This document shows positions 1 to 12,144 of a stretch of DNA of 64,000 bases, piece after piece. The notes below the pieces were generated by a model. The model worked only from the letters and a program-made list of their open reading frames with translations. It did not search any database and was not told where the DNA came from. The DNA lies in assembly GCA_963555705.1 (NCBI GenBank), contig OY743190.1, positions 8,779,501-8,843,500 of the forward strand, given 5' to 3'. A program made the translations under genes and the position numbers. The number at the start of each line of letters is the position of its first letter. Position 1 is the stretch's first letter. Source of the DNA: Ligustrum vulgare. Taxonomy: Eukaryota; Streptophyta; Magnoliopsida; Lamiales; Oleaceae.

Positions 1-468
1 ATTATTTCAACTTTTCACACACATCACCGTGGATATTAGGTGACCTGTGAATTTTGAAAGATGTGACACTAATTTTTCAATCATATTTTGCCCTTGTTTG
101 AGCCTCATTATTTCTCTTTAAAAATACATTTTTTTTTTACAGTAATCAATTTCAATCATTCAAAAAAGTCAAATTCATAATTTTTTACATTTCAAACCAC
201 TTTTTAATCATTAGATTTTCAAAATCCAAATTATAAATTGAAATAATGGGACTTGTTTTGGGGTTCTTTAAAGTAATATGAATGAAAATCTAGATATTTT
301 TGTAGTTGAGTTATGATAAATTGTGGTCCATTTCAAATTTCAAATGCCATAATAATTATAATAACTTGCTTTATTTCAATGTTGTGCATGATTTTAAAAG
401 AGAAAAAAAGAAGCAAAAATGACGTGTGACCAAACCTAGTTAAAACAAACAATTAAGTGGATCAGGAC
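1..468. other. AT-rich intergenic DNA, no gene recognised
   Basis: No open frame resembles a protein I know. The text around 120-240 (runs of T, then CAATCATT and AAGTCAAA motifs) recurs loosely at 958-1060, so part of this stretch is probably old dispersed repeat. Confidence 0.5.
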
Positions 469-599
469 CAGGCCAGAGTTAGGGGAGGTCCTTGTGGGGG
501 CTTAGACCCCTTTTCTTCTATTTTTTTCTAAAAATATTTGTATTAATTTTTTGTATTTTAATTTGGGGACCCAACAAAAATTTTCTAGTTCTGTCCCTG
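469..599. mobile_element. Small hAT-like MITE
   Basis: The left end CAGGCCAGAGTTAGG and the reverse complement of the right end, CAGGGACAGAACTAG, are imperfect terminal inverted repeats. The flanks are ATCAGGAC (461-468) and CTCATGAC (600-607), which agree at 6 of 8 positions and fit a decayed 8-bp hAT duplication. The 131-bp interior has no coding capacity. The boundaries are inferred from these ends only. Confidence 0.5.
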
Positions 600-607
600 C
601 TCATGAC

Positions 608-1235
608 GTATATATAAGTAAGTTGTAAGTCACCCCTACTCAAAATAAGTAAATTTCTTTTTATTTATAAGTAAAAACAAAAACAAAATATTTAAATGTA
701 TACTTGTATATAAAGATCTTCACAAAGTTTGGTTTCTTGAAAAACCTAACTTGGCCTTTAGGTTTTTAAAAGTGAGAAGTAGAGTAATTTGCATGTGCAA
801 ACATGTATGTACCCCCTCAGGCTGTGACTTTATGTGTAACAATTAGAAATTATTTTCATTTTTCATTTTTTATTATTATTAATCATTACTTTTGCACAAT
901 AAATATAGACACTCGCTCGCCAAAAAAAAAAAAACCGTAATCATTGTTTAGTTCTCTTTAATTTTTTTTTCAACAATACTCATTTTCAATCATTTATTAA
1001 AAGTCAAACTCACAATATTTGACTTTTCAATCAAATTTCAACCATTTATTCTCCTAAAAATCACTATTCAATTAAAAAGAAACTCTTTTTAAATAATACC
1101 AAATACGCATATAAATCTATAAATTTTAATTTGTTGCCCACAATAGGCAACATAAAAACTGCCAACGTCCAATTAAATTTTGCCAAGTGTCCATGTTGAA
1201 AAAAATTGGACATTTGACAGTTTTTTACTTGTCGC
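608..1235. other. Intergenic DNA, no gene recognised
   Basis: AT-rich sequence with scattered homopolymers. The 62-codon minus-strand frame at 1064-1252 has no recognisable motif and is probably chance. Confidence 0.5.
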
Positions 1236-1431
1236 AAGGGTGGATTCACCACATGGTGAGTCGCCGCGCTCGCCCTGCTGGATCCGCCCGAAAAAATTAA
1301 TAGGAACTAGGAACTTTTGTCATTTTTTTACTTCGATTTGAAAAATACAGTTATTTTACTAAAATTCGTCCTAGCTGTGATTTTTTACTGATATCCGCCC
1401 GTACTGAATAAAGTTTCTGAATCCATCACTG
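1236..1431. mobile_element. Possible degenerate hAT-like MITE
   Basis: The left end CAAGGGTGGATTCACC and the reverse complement of the right end, CAGTGATGGATTCAG, share a GTGGATTCA/ATGGATTCA core. The 8-bp flanks ACTTGTCG and ACTGATCC agree at only 5 positions. The interior has a short GC-rich patch near 1260. This is a tentative call from the ends alone. Confidence 0.33.
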
Positions 1432-1496
1432 ACTGATCCCGGGCAATCTTTATGTTGTTCACATCAAAATTTGTAAATCTATATTCTCATTAATTA

Positions 1497-1627
1497 GGGA
1501 ATGATACAATCACCTCAAAAATGACTTCATATTTGACACCTCTCTCACATGGTGTGTGGGCCCTATACCTGATGTGAGATGGCTATCAAATGTGAGGTAC
1601 ATTTTTAATGTGAAAGTATCATTTTCC
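1497..1627. mobile_element. Mutator-like MITE, 131 bp
   Basis: A foldback element. The left end GGGAATGATAC pairs with a right end whose reverse complement reads GGAAAATGATAC, and the interior also folds (ACACCTCTCTCACAT against ATGTGAGATGGCTATC). It is flanked by a perfect 9-bp direct repeat CATTAATTA at 1488-1496 and 1628-1636, the duplication length typical of Mutator-like elements. It is non-coding. Confidence 0.75.
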
Positions 1628-1636
1628 CATTAATTA

Positions 1637-1915
1637 TGTATATATGAATGAATATATAGTTGGGGTATACCTTGAGGTTACCAGATTATCAGAACACGCA
1701 GTAGAAGGCGCACTGCCTCATTCTCATAACAGATTCAGGCAAACTCACGAGTTGCATGACTCTGAGGTTTCTTAACATGTGATTCAAACATATGCAATAT
1801 GTTTCACATTAATCTCTTATGAAATCAAATGTTCGGTAATTCTTTTTTACGACAATAGCTTAGTTTTTGTTGACGATAATAACACTATTTCAAAACAATC
1901 GATGTCACTAATTTA
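1637..1915. other. Intergenic DNA, no gene recognised
   Basis: AT-rich sequence between the Mutator-like MITE and the MITE that hosts the copia insertion. The open frame at 1779-1991 runs across an element boundary and is not a gene. Confidence 0.5.
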
Positions 1916-1984
1916 CTGTTTGGTAAATATTTATTTGTTTATAAATAAGGAATGTGATTTTTTTGAGATAAAATATGTTGTTGA
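1916..1984. mobile_element. MITE, left half (split by copia insertion)
   Basis: This arm begins CTGTTTGGTAAA. The matching inverted arm lies beyond the copia element and ends TTTACCAAACTG at 14038. Joining 1916-1984 to 13949-14038 gives a short foldback element of about 160 bp. The copia insertion, with its GTTGA duplication at 1980-1984, therefore landed inside a pre-existing MITE. Confidence 0.6.
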
Positions 1985-2301
1985 TGTTTGAATAATTGGT
2001 CAATTATTTATAGTATGATTGGAAAAATCTCCAATTGGTGCAATGATTGGTCACAACTTTTCAAATATTTAGATTTATATTGAAAAGTCATGATGTTTAG
2101 AATTGGATGTGACTATTCAAAGATTGAAAAATGAAAAGTCATAATCTTATGAATAGATGCAAACTAAACCATTAAAAAATGAAAATGTATGATCTAATGG
2201 TTTAAATTAATTTTACCAAAAGATGCAACCTTTTGAATAGATACTTGAAAATATCTCATTTTCCATATTTCCTACACCAAAATCATATTATGATTTTATA
2301 T

Positions 2302-2388
<87 letters not shown>

Positions 2389-2686
2389 TTTGCTTTAATA
2401 AAATTCTGCAAAAATAATTTATGGAATTCTCTTAAGACTCGGTTTCCATTCCATTCTAGAAGAATACAAGTCAAACTTTGGTTCGACCGACAAGGTGTGT
2501 ATAGTGCAGTACCTATTTTGGAAGAAGCGTTATATCTTGGGAGACAGACGTCCTTCGATCCTGTGTGCACCTTTGCAAAGGCGAAATCTATCTTAAGGAT
2601 ATTTACTTCGGCATATCTCGCTTCATCTCTCTTCTACATTTCTGTTTTATTTTTATTTTATTATTCCCGACACATTTTTTACAACA
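1985..2686 (+). repeat. Left LTR of the copia element
   Basis: 702 bp, beginning TGTTTGAATAATTGG and ending CACATTTTTTACAACA. It matches 7776-8267 plus 13756-13943, the right LTR split by the gypsy insertion. It differs from the right copy by a much longer CT microsatellite and scattered substitutions. Confidence 0.9.
2303..2378 (+). repeat. (CT)n microsatellite in the left LTR
   Basis: About 38 uninterrupted CT units. It makes the artefactual Ser-Leu and Arg-Glu repeat open frames on both strands. The equivalent place in the right LTR has a short CT run followed by CGAT repeats (8104-8148). Confidence 0.95.
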
Positions 2687-2927
2687 ATCTTAAGACAGAT
2701 TTTTTATACACTGCTTCTGTTACATAATTTAATTACGTGTTTTAGTGTATTAATCTTGAATTTCTGTAATTGTGTTTTACAGAAAGATGGTAAGTGTTAC
2801 GGGAAATGCTATTGATACTAATGCTGCTGGACAAAGTTCTAGATCCAGTAATGCTATTGGACATAATTCTGGATACAATCAATTTGTCATGCCGCCAACA
2901 TCTCAATATGAAAAGCTAGAAAAATTC

Positions 2928-5428
2928 TGTAGCGACCAAGAACTTTTACGCATTTAATAATTATTTTAAAATCATGAAAACGGTGTCGCTGCGATCTCAT
3001 CCATTTTTAAGTTAACGTCGCGACGTATTCGTCTAGCCAAGTCGAGAAATATCGAGTTAATTCAATTTTAAATTTAATTTCGAATTTTCAAAATTTAATT
3101 ATTTTAATTATTTATTTAAATTATTATTTTCAAAATCGCTTTAAATCCTAAATTACGTCAATCTCATTTTATCAGTTTCATTCTTCCGACCCAGTTGAAT
3201 CCGCGTGCGAATTTACCTCGAACTACGTGCAATGCTTGTCTTGGTTTTCACACTACCAACCCCCATCCATCACATCAATCTCATACCCTATCTATTCTCA
3301 TACTCTACATCACCAACCCACTTCATTATTCATCACCACCCACACTCCACAACCCATTCTTCACAAACCCACTCTCACATCACCAGTCCTCTGCACACCC
3401 ATCTCCATTCCCAGCATCACTTCCAGCCTCCTAGCTCCATCCATTGCAGTTCAGCCAAGGTAATGTTCTCTTCCTCCTTCATCACCAACACAACCACTTC
3501 GACCCACCATTAACCTCATCACCTGCAGCACCACCACCAACGACCAACGAACCACACTGCTGACGCCGCCTAGCTCAACCTCGACCCCACTGCCACAAAC
3601 CATCATCATCATCACCACGCCCAAACCACAACCGCCACCGCCACCGCACGCAGGCACCCACCTGCACAACCACTTCACTGCCACCACCAAATGCAACCGG
3701 CCACCACTGCTCAAATTTCAAAGCCAAAAAAAAAAAAAAATCAAACTAACTACCAAACCAAGTTCTCAACCCATCTTCACAGCAACTCAACTCCAAACTG
3801 TCACCACCGCCACCTCCTTCATCACATTCATCATCATCACCTCGACCACCAACCAAATCAGCCCAGCTCCAATCAACACCCAAATCCCCACCAATGAGCC
3901 AATCAAACCCAAAACTGAGAAAAATCGAAGCCCAGTACTTACCTCAACCGTCGATTCACCACCGGAAATTGCATTTTCCAGCCTCGGTTTAGCCATCGAT
4001 TTCGCACCCATCTCGCACCAAACTCCCTCAAACCGGAAACCCCTCTTTGGCCGCCTCTCGCCGCCACCCTGGGCGGCGTTCCACCAGCTGTGGCGTCGGG
4101 TTGTGACGGGGGCCGCACCGCCCCTGCTGCTCTCTCTCACTTTTGCGAGAGAGAGATGTATATATGTATATATTTATATATTTTAAACTTTTGGAAAATT
4201 TACAGCTTGGTCCCCAGTTTTGAAGTGTTTCAAACCAATCCCTATAGTTTTTAAATTAATCATCTCAGCCCTTAAGTTTTAAATAATTTTAATCAGCCAC
4301 TCCATTTTTAAAATCTATTATTTCAGCCCAATAGTTTAATATTCGTTTTGAGTTTCAACTCAGCTTTTGAAAAATTACATTTAGTCCCTCAACTTTCAAA
4401 GTATTCATTTTAGTCCCTCAACTTTCAAAGTATTCATTTTTTGTCCCCCAACTTTCAAAGCATTCATTTTAGTCCCTCAACTTTCAAATTATCAATTTCA
4501 GTCCCCAAATTATAATTTATCCTTTTTAAACTATAAATCTCAAAAAGACTAATTTAACTTATTTTTCTAATTGACTAGACGAAGCATACGGAGAATTAAA
4601 GAATTGAAGTCGTTTCCCGCTCAACTTTGCACTCGTCAAGTTTAAGGTAGACTCGCCCCTATTAATTTATTTAAATTATGATTGCATGTGAATGTGTATG
4701 TTATGTGACTTGTGTGAAAGTCATTTTTATGAAAAGAGATGAGAATATATTTCTTCGGAAATAATTATGTTGTTATGCTTATCATAACTTATATGCTTTT
4801 ATGCATGAGAAAGAAAGAAGAGAATATCTTGCAAGATAAATGATGATGTTATGCATAACTTACGTGCCTTAAGTGCACGAGACGAGACTACCTACACCCG
4901 ATGATTTTAAAGAGCCTATGATTTTTCAAAGAAAAGTCACGTGCTTTAATGCACAAGAAGAAACTACCCACACCCTATGTTTCTAAAGAGCCTGTATTTA
5001 TGTGTTCAATTATATTGTAGATTAATTAATTGATGATAAGTCTGCTGAGTATTTCTATGAAATGTTCATGTCTATTTTTAACAACATTTGTAGATTTCGG
5101 AGAATGTGGCCAATGATGGATGATAGTGGCAATAGTCGTTAAATAATTGAGAATCTTATTTTGATGATCTATATTTCTAAACTTTTGCTGTTTTTGAGTT
5201 TTTCAATTATTTGAGAAATTATGGCATTGCTGAATGTTTTGTATTAGTAAAGGCTCGATTCGTTATTTTGAATTATTTCATAAATGTTCTCGAATTTTAT
5301 CGACCATTACAGTTTATTTAATGTTGCCAAAAATGGATTTCGGTGATTTCTTCCGCTAGAATATTATTTTAAAATTTAGACCAGAAAATGACGTGGTAAA
5401 CCGGGTATTTAGAACCCGGGACGCTACA
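2928..5428. mobile_element. Solo LTR, 2.5 kb, inserted in copia gag
   Basis: It begins TGTAGCGACC and ends GACGCTACA (5'-TG...CA-3', with TGTAGCG/CGCTACA inverted ends). It is flanked by an exact 5-bp duplication AATTC (2923-2927 and 5429-5433). No internal coding region lies between the ends, so this is one LTR left by recombination between the two LTRs of a full element. The length and ends suggest a Ty3/gypsy origin, which is inference. The C-rich open frames at 3195-3897 and the Gly/Val-rich minus-strand frames here are compositional artefacts. Confidence 0.87.
4381..4509 (+). repeat. Short tandem repeat, about 30-bp unit, four copies
   Basis: Four imperfect copies of a unit containing AGTCCCTCAACTTTCAAAG, starting near 4381, 4410, 4441 and 4469. 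It lies inside the solo LTR. Confidence 0.85.
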
Positions 5429-7201
5429 AATTCAACGGCACAGATTCAAACGTTGACAACAAAAAATGTTATTTTATCTAACAACATTGAATCTGGTCAA
5501 GTTCCTGCGTGAAGAATGTCCTATACAAACCGAGGAAAATGCTACTGACAAGAACACGCAGTTGGCTATTGAAGCATGGAAACATGCAGACTTCTTATGC
5601 CGCAACTACGTTCTCAACGGGTTGGATAATATATTGCATAATATGTATTGTTTATATAAGACGGCAAAGGAGTTATGGGACTCTCTTGAAAAATATTATA
5701 AAACAGAAGATGCCGGGACAAATAAATTTATCATCGGAAATTTTTTGGAGTTCAAGATGATTGACACAAAGACCGTAATGAGTCAAGTCCAATAGATGCA
5801 GGTTATTCTGCATGATATTGAAGCGGAAGGCATGAAATTGTGTTAATCTTTTCAAATTTCTGCTATGATCGAAAAGCTACCTCCATTGTGGAAAGATTTT
5901 AAAAACTATCCCAAGCACAAGTGCAAGAAGATGTCGATAGAGGATCTGATTGTTCGACTTCGCATTGAAGAAGACAATAGGGCTGCAGAAAAGAAAAATT
6001 TTGTGAGTAACATGAAAGCAAAAGCGAACATAGTGGAAGACTTTGGGTCTAAAAACAAGAAAAAGAAGCATCCAAACTCGTCTAAGGACAAAGGGAAAAG
6101 CAATGATGCAAAACGGTTAAAAGGAAATTGCTTCAACTGTAAAAAGCCAGGGCATCTTGCAAAGGATTTTCGAAAAAGAAAATATAATCAGAAGAAGAAA
6201 TTACCACAAGCCAATATTACCGAAGTAGATAACATATCTACGAATGTTGCCGACATGAACCTGTCTGCAATTGTTTGTGAAGTTAACTTAGTATCAAATG
6301 CTAAGGATTGGTGGGTCGACACTGGAGCCACTCGTCATATTTGTGTAGACAAAGGAATGTTCGTGGAATACAAGAAATTGGAACATAACGAACATCTTTA
6401 CATGGGAAATTCCGCAGCGTCTAAAATCGAAGGAATTGGAAAAGTAATTTTGAAATTCACATCCGGTAAAGAATTGACGCTGAATGAAGTGGTGCATGTT
6501 CCAGACAGAAGGAAAAATTTAATTTCTAGGTCTATACTTAGTAAGAAAGGCTTTTAAATGGTATTTGAGTCTGATAAATTTGTACTTACTAAGGGGGGTA
6601 TGTTTGTTGGGAAGGATTACTTACTAGATGGCCTATTTAAGGCCAATGTTGTTGTTGTGGACAAAAAAGCCCAAATATTTGTACCCACAAGTTATTAATA
6701 AAATTGATTTTTTCTGTTTACTTGTTGGAGTCTTCTATTTTATGGCATAGTAGACTAGGACATGTAAATTGCGATTCCTTACGAAAACTAGTAGGTTTAG
6801 GACTTATACCTAAACTTGAATCAGAAGACAAACATAAATGTGAAATTTGTGTTGAAGCAAAATATGCTAAAAACATTTTAATTTAATTAAAAGGAGTAGT
6901 GAACCATTAGGTTTGATACATAGTAATATTTGTGATTTAAAATTTGTTCAATCTCGAGGTGGTAAAAAATATTTTATCACGTTTATTGATGATCACAGCA
7001 GATATTTTTGTATATAACGGAAAGTCAAGACATATACGTCGTAGACATAATACCGTTCGACAATTGCTCTCCAACAGAACAATATCTATTGATTTTGTAA
7101 AGTCAAAAGATAACTTTGCGGATCCGTTTACAAAAGGGTTATCTAGGGAGAGAATAGACTATGCATCAAGGGAAATGGGCTTAAAGCCTATTTCTAAATG
7201 A

Positions 7202-7775
7202 GTCAACTTGATGGAAACCTAACCTAGCTACTGGAGATCCCACAGACTAGGTTTAATAGGAAAACTAGTTATGATTGACTTGATGAGAAGCACTTCAGAG
7301 TTTTTACTCCTTCCCATTTCGATGATGCAAAAGTGCTGCCTACAAAGAATGTTAAGGATAAGTTTTTACTTTTAATAATAACTATATCTTATATTTAGTA
7401 CAAGTGGGGTATTGTAGGATACTATTTATAGAATATCACCTATGTTAGTGCGAACGTGGCAGGTTCTTTGAGAATTTTACTTAGGCGAATTCTCTAAAGT
7501 ACTCGCAGAATCCAAGAAGTTCAGGACCGAAATAATGAACACAATAAAGAACCAAGTTTAATATGAGAGATGATGTGTTTGATCTATTGTCTGAGCTTAC
7601 AATAACGACTGAAAGTTCAAAACGTTGCGTTCACTGATTAGCCAAGTGAGTTCGATAGATTCTTACTATGGAAGGTTCAAAGCGAAAGCTACCTATCTTG
7701 ATGCGTTATCTTTCAAATTGTACTCTTCTTCATCTTCCTTGTTTTGAGTCGACTTCTTTCATTCATGTGGGGGAT
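7202..7775 (+). other. Copia 3' non-coding region and polypurine tract
   Basis: Non-coding sequence after the RNase H stop codon, ending with a purine tract GTGGGGGAT directly before the right LTR at 7776, as expected for plus-strand priming. The segment ATGGAAACCTAACCTAGCTA at 7211 resembles the 3' leader of many plant copia elements. Confidence 0.7.
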
Positions 7776-8267
7776 TGTTGGAATAACTGGTCAATTATTT
7801 ATAGTATAATTGGAAAAGTCTCCAATTGGTATAATGGTTGGTCACAACTTTTCAAATATTTAGATTCATATTGAAAAGTCATGTTGTTTAGGATTGGATG
7901 TGACTATTCAAAGATTGAAAAATGAAAAGTCATAATCTTATGAATAGGTGCAATCTAAACCATTAAAAAATGAAAATGTATGATCTAATAGTTTAAATTA
8001 ATTTTGCCAAAAGATGCAACATTTTGAAGAGACACTTGAAAATCTATAAATAGGGACCTCATTTTCCATATTTCCTACACCAAAATCATATTCTGATTTT
8101 ATATATTCTCTCTCTCTCTCTCGATCGATCGATCGATCGATCGATATTTTGCTTTAACAAAATTCTGCAAAAATAATTTTTTGAATTCTCTTAAAGCTCG
8201 ATTTCCATTCCATTCTAGAAGAATACAAGTCAAACTTTGGTTCGACCGACAAGGTGGGTATAGTGCG
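7776..8267 (+). repeat. Right LTR of the copia element, first part
   Basis: It begins TGTTGGAATAACTGG and matches the left LTR from 1985. It stops at the gypsy insertion; the remainder is 13756-13943. It has a CGATCGAT-type microsatellite where the left LTR has CT repeats. Confidence 0.9.
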
Positions 8268-8679
8268 TGTAACGACCCAATTTCTAATAGAATTTGACTC
8301 GTTACCAATGTTCATTTATTTAAAAAAATTCTTTTCTTAACAATCTTACTCAACTATTAAATCTCTTTCAACTAGAAATCAAGAAAATCAAATAATTGAC
8401 ATTGTTATCTTTTTTTTTTAAAAAAATATCTTGGTATATATAATGACCAATTCCATGTCAACACTCGATTAACATAAATCCTACCACTAAATAATCAATT
8501 AAATAAATACCATACCTAACGTCTCTACTCGAAATATACCACTAACCTGGGATTACTATATGCTAAAAGAAAATTAGTCAGATTACTCGAAACCAAAAAT
8601 AGGATATTGGTTGCCGATTATTCAGCTTAACAATTTCAACTGGCCCAATGTCAAATACATAGAGCATATATAGTACATG

Positions 8680-8771
<92 letters not shown>

Positions 8772-10161
8772 ATTCTAGTCAATGCCTTTAGCATATGTAT
8801 AACAAGTCACACGATTTTTAAATGCATGGTTGACTAAAGTATACCATTCTAAGAAAATTCAAAATCATAACAGGATCGTAATCGGAATCATGATCCATGG
8901 AAATTTTGTCTGACACAATATGATCATCAACTGAAGAAATTCATGAATTATTTTAAAACGTAAATAATCTCTGTAGCAAATATTTAAATTTTGTTCCAAA
9001 TTCATAATCTCAAATAAATAAACAAAAGAAGGCAGAGACCCACACATTTGAATAAAACAAAATATTGCTGGAAATAAAATTGTTCAATCACGTTACGCCG
9101 AAATTTATTTATTGAAATCCATAGATCCTGACATCTTGACCACACCGCATCAACCGCCAATCAACGATCCGTTCTAATCTGTAAAATAGTAGGGGTGAGT
9201 ATATAGAATACTTAGTAGGACACGAAAATCATGGTGCTATCCCGAATAAAAATATTAAACACATGTGCCAAGAATATCATACCGTCATCATATCTTTAAA
9301 AAATTGGTAATAGCTCAATCATATCATATCTTTGGTACCGGATGGCCATAAACATTATATCATATCATATTATTAACTTTCATAAGCATGATAAATTAAC
9401 AACATGGAAAAATGATTTAAACGGGACAAGAACAACTGCACCTCGTTATCCTACCTTAAGTCTTTGAAAAACTTGATTTATTGCTCCCAAAAGTAGCTTT
9501 TACGTAGTCCTAGAATCAACCTCAAAACTTTAAAAAAATATAATACTGCTTTCTTCTAAGAACTCTTGAAGGAATATTGTTTGTTTTCTAGTTAAGGTAA
9601 TATGAGAATAAAAAGAGATGGAGAGTTACGTGAGGGAGGAATAAAGTGAGGTAGTTTAGATAAAGGAAAATGGTGAGAGAAAATGGGAGAATCTTTGAAA
9701 TAAAGATTTGATTGATACGTACCAATACATATCAATTGGCTATGATATACATGTGTGTGAGTATATATATATATATATAATAACCAAATCCTACCTAAAC
9801 ACATCACACGTGCACACTATTGTGCTAGAGTCCAAGAATGGTGACCATACACACATATACACATATTCAAAGACAACCAATGAAATAATATTAATTGACA
9901 ATTTCTTTAAACCTCAATAACTTACGCTTCATTAATCCGATTCAACTTTTTCTCGAACCTAAATACATGATTAATTACAAGCTATCCAACGAGCCCAATA
10001 TTGATATATTTCTCTATATCCCATAAAAACTTATGTATATATATGGGGTAAATTAAATGAAATTTAGTATATTTACCACTTTAGCCCCTAACCTTCAAAG
10101 CATGTATAATAGCATGTAAAGAAAATAAATTTTGCTTTATGAAAATATTTGGGACCTTACA
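8268..10161 (-). repeat. 3' LTR of the gypsy element
   Basis: About 1.9 kb. Its last 200 bp (9957-10161) match 13541-13755 almost exactly. On the minus strand it starts TGTAAGGTCCC directly after a purine tract (AAGTAAGGGAGAT, complement of 10162-10174), the polypurine tract. Confidence 0.9.
8681..8763. repeat. (TA)n microsatellite
   Basis: About 40 TA units inside the gypsy 3' LTR. Confidence 0.95.
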
Positions 10162-10205
10162 ATCTCCCTTACTTAGAATATTTTCGTCCTCGAAAATTAC
10201 CTTGG

Positions 10206-11852
10206 CTAAACAAAGAGTTCCGGATGCTGGGATTTAAGCTCATCTTCCTTCTCCCAAGTAGCTTCGTCGACTCCATGATTACTCCATTGAACCTTGACCA
10301 ATGGAATCTCTCTGTTCCTCAAAATGTGCACCTTTCTATCTAAAATCTTTGTCGGAGCTTCATCATAAGACAAGTCCTTTTGTACATCCAATGTCTGATA
10401 ACTCACTGCATGATTAGGATCATGAACATACTTTCTGAGCATCGAAACATGGAATACATTATGCACTGCAGCTAGTTCTGGTGGTAAGGCAAGTCGATAA
10501 GCCAAACCACCAATCCTTTCAAGAATTTCGTAAGGACCAATGAACCGCGGTCTCAACTTCCCTTTCTGTCCAAATCTCAATACACCCTTCATTGGTGCAA
10601 CTTTCAAGAAGACTTTGTCCCCCACTTGAAATTCCAATTCCTTTCTTCTACCATATGCGTAACTCTTATGTCGATCTTGTGTTGTCTTTATTCTTGCTCT
10701 AATTTTATCAACTGCCTCTACTGTTTGTTCCATGATTTCTGGACCCAAAACTCTTTTCTCTCCAACCTCATCCCAATGGACAGGAGATCTGCACTTTCTA
10801 CCATAAAGGGCTTCATATGGGGCCATACCTATAGTGGCCTGAAAGCTATTATTGTAAGCGAACTCCACTAACGGTAGATATGTCTCCCAATTACCTCCAA
10901 GATCCAAAACACATGACCTCAACATGTCTTCTAGAATCTGAATGGTTCTTTCTGACTGTCCATCAGTCTGAGGATGATAAGCAGTGCTAAACTTCAATTT
11001 CGTTCCCATAGCGCCTTGCAAACTCCTCCAAAATTTTGATGTGAATCTGGGATCCCTATCAGAAATAATGGTAACTGGAACTCCATGTAATCTGACTATC
11101 TCTCTGACGTATAACTGTGCGAGGTGTTCCATACTGAAATTGATTTTGATCGGTAGAAAATGGACTGACTTTGTCAAACGGTCAACCACTACCCAAATAG
11201 CATTGTGACCTCTTACTGATCTTGGAAATCCAATCACAAAGTCCATCGCTATGTGTTCCCATTTCCATTCTGGAATATCCAACGGTTTCAAAAGCCCTGA
11301 TGGCCTTTGGTGTTCTGCCTTGACCTGCTGAAAGACAAGACATTTCTCTACAAACAAACCAATCCCTCTCTTCACGTTCCTCCAGCAGAATGTATCTCGT
11401 AGATCTCGATACATTTTTGTACCTCCTGGATGTGCAGCATACGGAGCAGAATGAGCTTCTTCCAGTATCTCATTTCTTATATTTTCATCCTTAGGTACAC
11501 ACAACCTTCCTTTAAAATTCAGTGCATTATCTGCAGATATTTCAAATCCACTTCGTTTTCCTATACCAACCTCAGCCTTAATCTTTTGCAAAAAAGGGTC
11601 CATATTCTGTGCTTCCTTGATTCGATCCCTCGGTGCAGGTCGAATCATTAAAGATTCTATTCTTACTGAAGTCTGTGTCGGTGGTGTGATGACTTCTAAC
11701 CTCAGTTTCTCAAAGTCTTTTATCAAGAGTTCCTGCACTGTGGGTAAAACAGCTAACTGTGATCCTGTCTTCCTATTTAAGGCATCTGTAACTACATTAG
11801 CCTTACCCAGGTGGTAAAGGATTGTACAATCGTAATCCTTTACTAATTCCAA
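10206..11852 (-). pseudogene. Gypsy integrase with chromodomain-like C-terminus
   Basis: An open frame of 548 codons on the minus strand. Residues 1-40 are the end of RNase H (HLGKANVVTDALNRK). The integrase zinc-binding region follows at about residues 125-175, with one cysteine changed (CLVFQQVK where CxxC is usual). The catalytic core has the three acidic positions in MDFVIGFPRS, IISDRDPRF and the glutamate of GQSERT. The tail has a GPY-type module (RPRFIGPYEILERIG) and a chromodomain-like end (VKVQWSNHG, ATWEKEDEL). The domain inserts cDNA and, in this clade, targets chromatin. It is open but separated from the reverse transcriptase by frameshifts, so not functional as a polyprotein. Confidence 0.9.
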
Positions 11853-11925
11853 CTACCTCCTTTGTCTCATATTCAATTCCTTCTGTATGAAGAAATATTT
11901 GAGACTTTTATGGTCAATGTAGATT

Positions 11926-12144
11926 TCACACTTCCCACCTATAAAGATAATGACGCCATATTTTTAAAGCATGAACTACAACTGCAAGCTCTAAGTCATG
12001 CGTTGGATAGTTTTGTTCATACTGCTTCAACTGTCTCGAGGCATATGCAATCACCTTTCCATGTTGCATCAACACATAACCAAAGCCTTGTTTAGAAGCA
12101 TCACTATAAATGACAAACCCATCTGAACCTTCAGGTACTGTCAA
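11926..12144 (-). pseudogene. Gypsy RNase H fragment
   Basis: The frame reads [17 protein letters not shown] and then [17 protein letters not shown], the family RNase H with the DAS and TxDLE signature positions. It is offset from both the reverse transcriptase (overlap at 12131-12144) and the integrase frame, so at least two frameshifts separate these domains. Confidence 0.88.

Larger units (their letters stand above)
2787..7201 (+). pseudogene. Copia gag-pol pseudogene (broken by solo LTR, stops and deletion)
   Basis: The frame starts at the ATG at 2787, is cut at 2927 by the solo LTR and resumes after 5433. It shows the gag UBN2-type region (5466-5795, stop at 5793), then 5865-6557 with a CCHC-like knuckle CFNCKKPGHLAKDF and the protease motif WWVDTGATRHIC. 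The last knuckle cysteine is replaced by phenylalanine. The pre-integrase block WHSRLGHVNCDSL is at about 6730-6790, and [11 protein letters not shown], the start of integrase, is near 6975-7005. The text then passes to the RNase H tail (SIDFVKSKDNFADPFTKGL, 7087-7143), so about half of pol is deleted near 7004-7018. Several stops and frame changes make it non-functional. Confidence 0.88.

Noticed and set aside
2233..2727. Long open frames on both strands with Ser-Leu or Arg-Glu repeats
   Set aside because: They are translations of the CT microsatellite in the left copia LTR and cross no recognisable domain.
3195..4140. Several overlapping frames rich in His/Pro/Thr (plus) or Gly/Val (minus)
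   Set aside because: Skewed C-rich composition inside a solo LTR; all three frames are open for the same reason and none has a motif.
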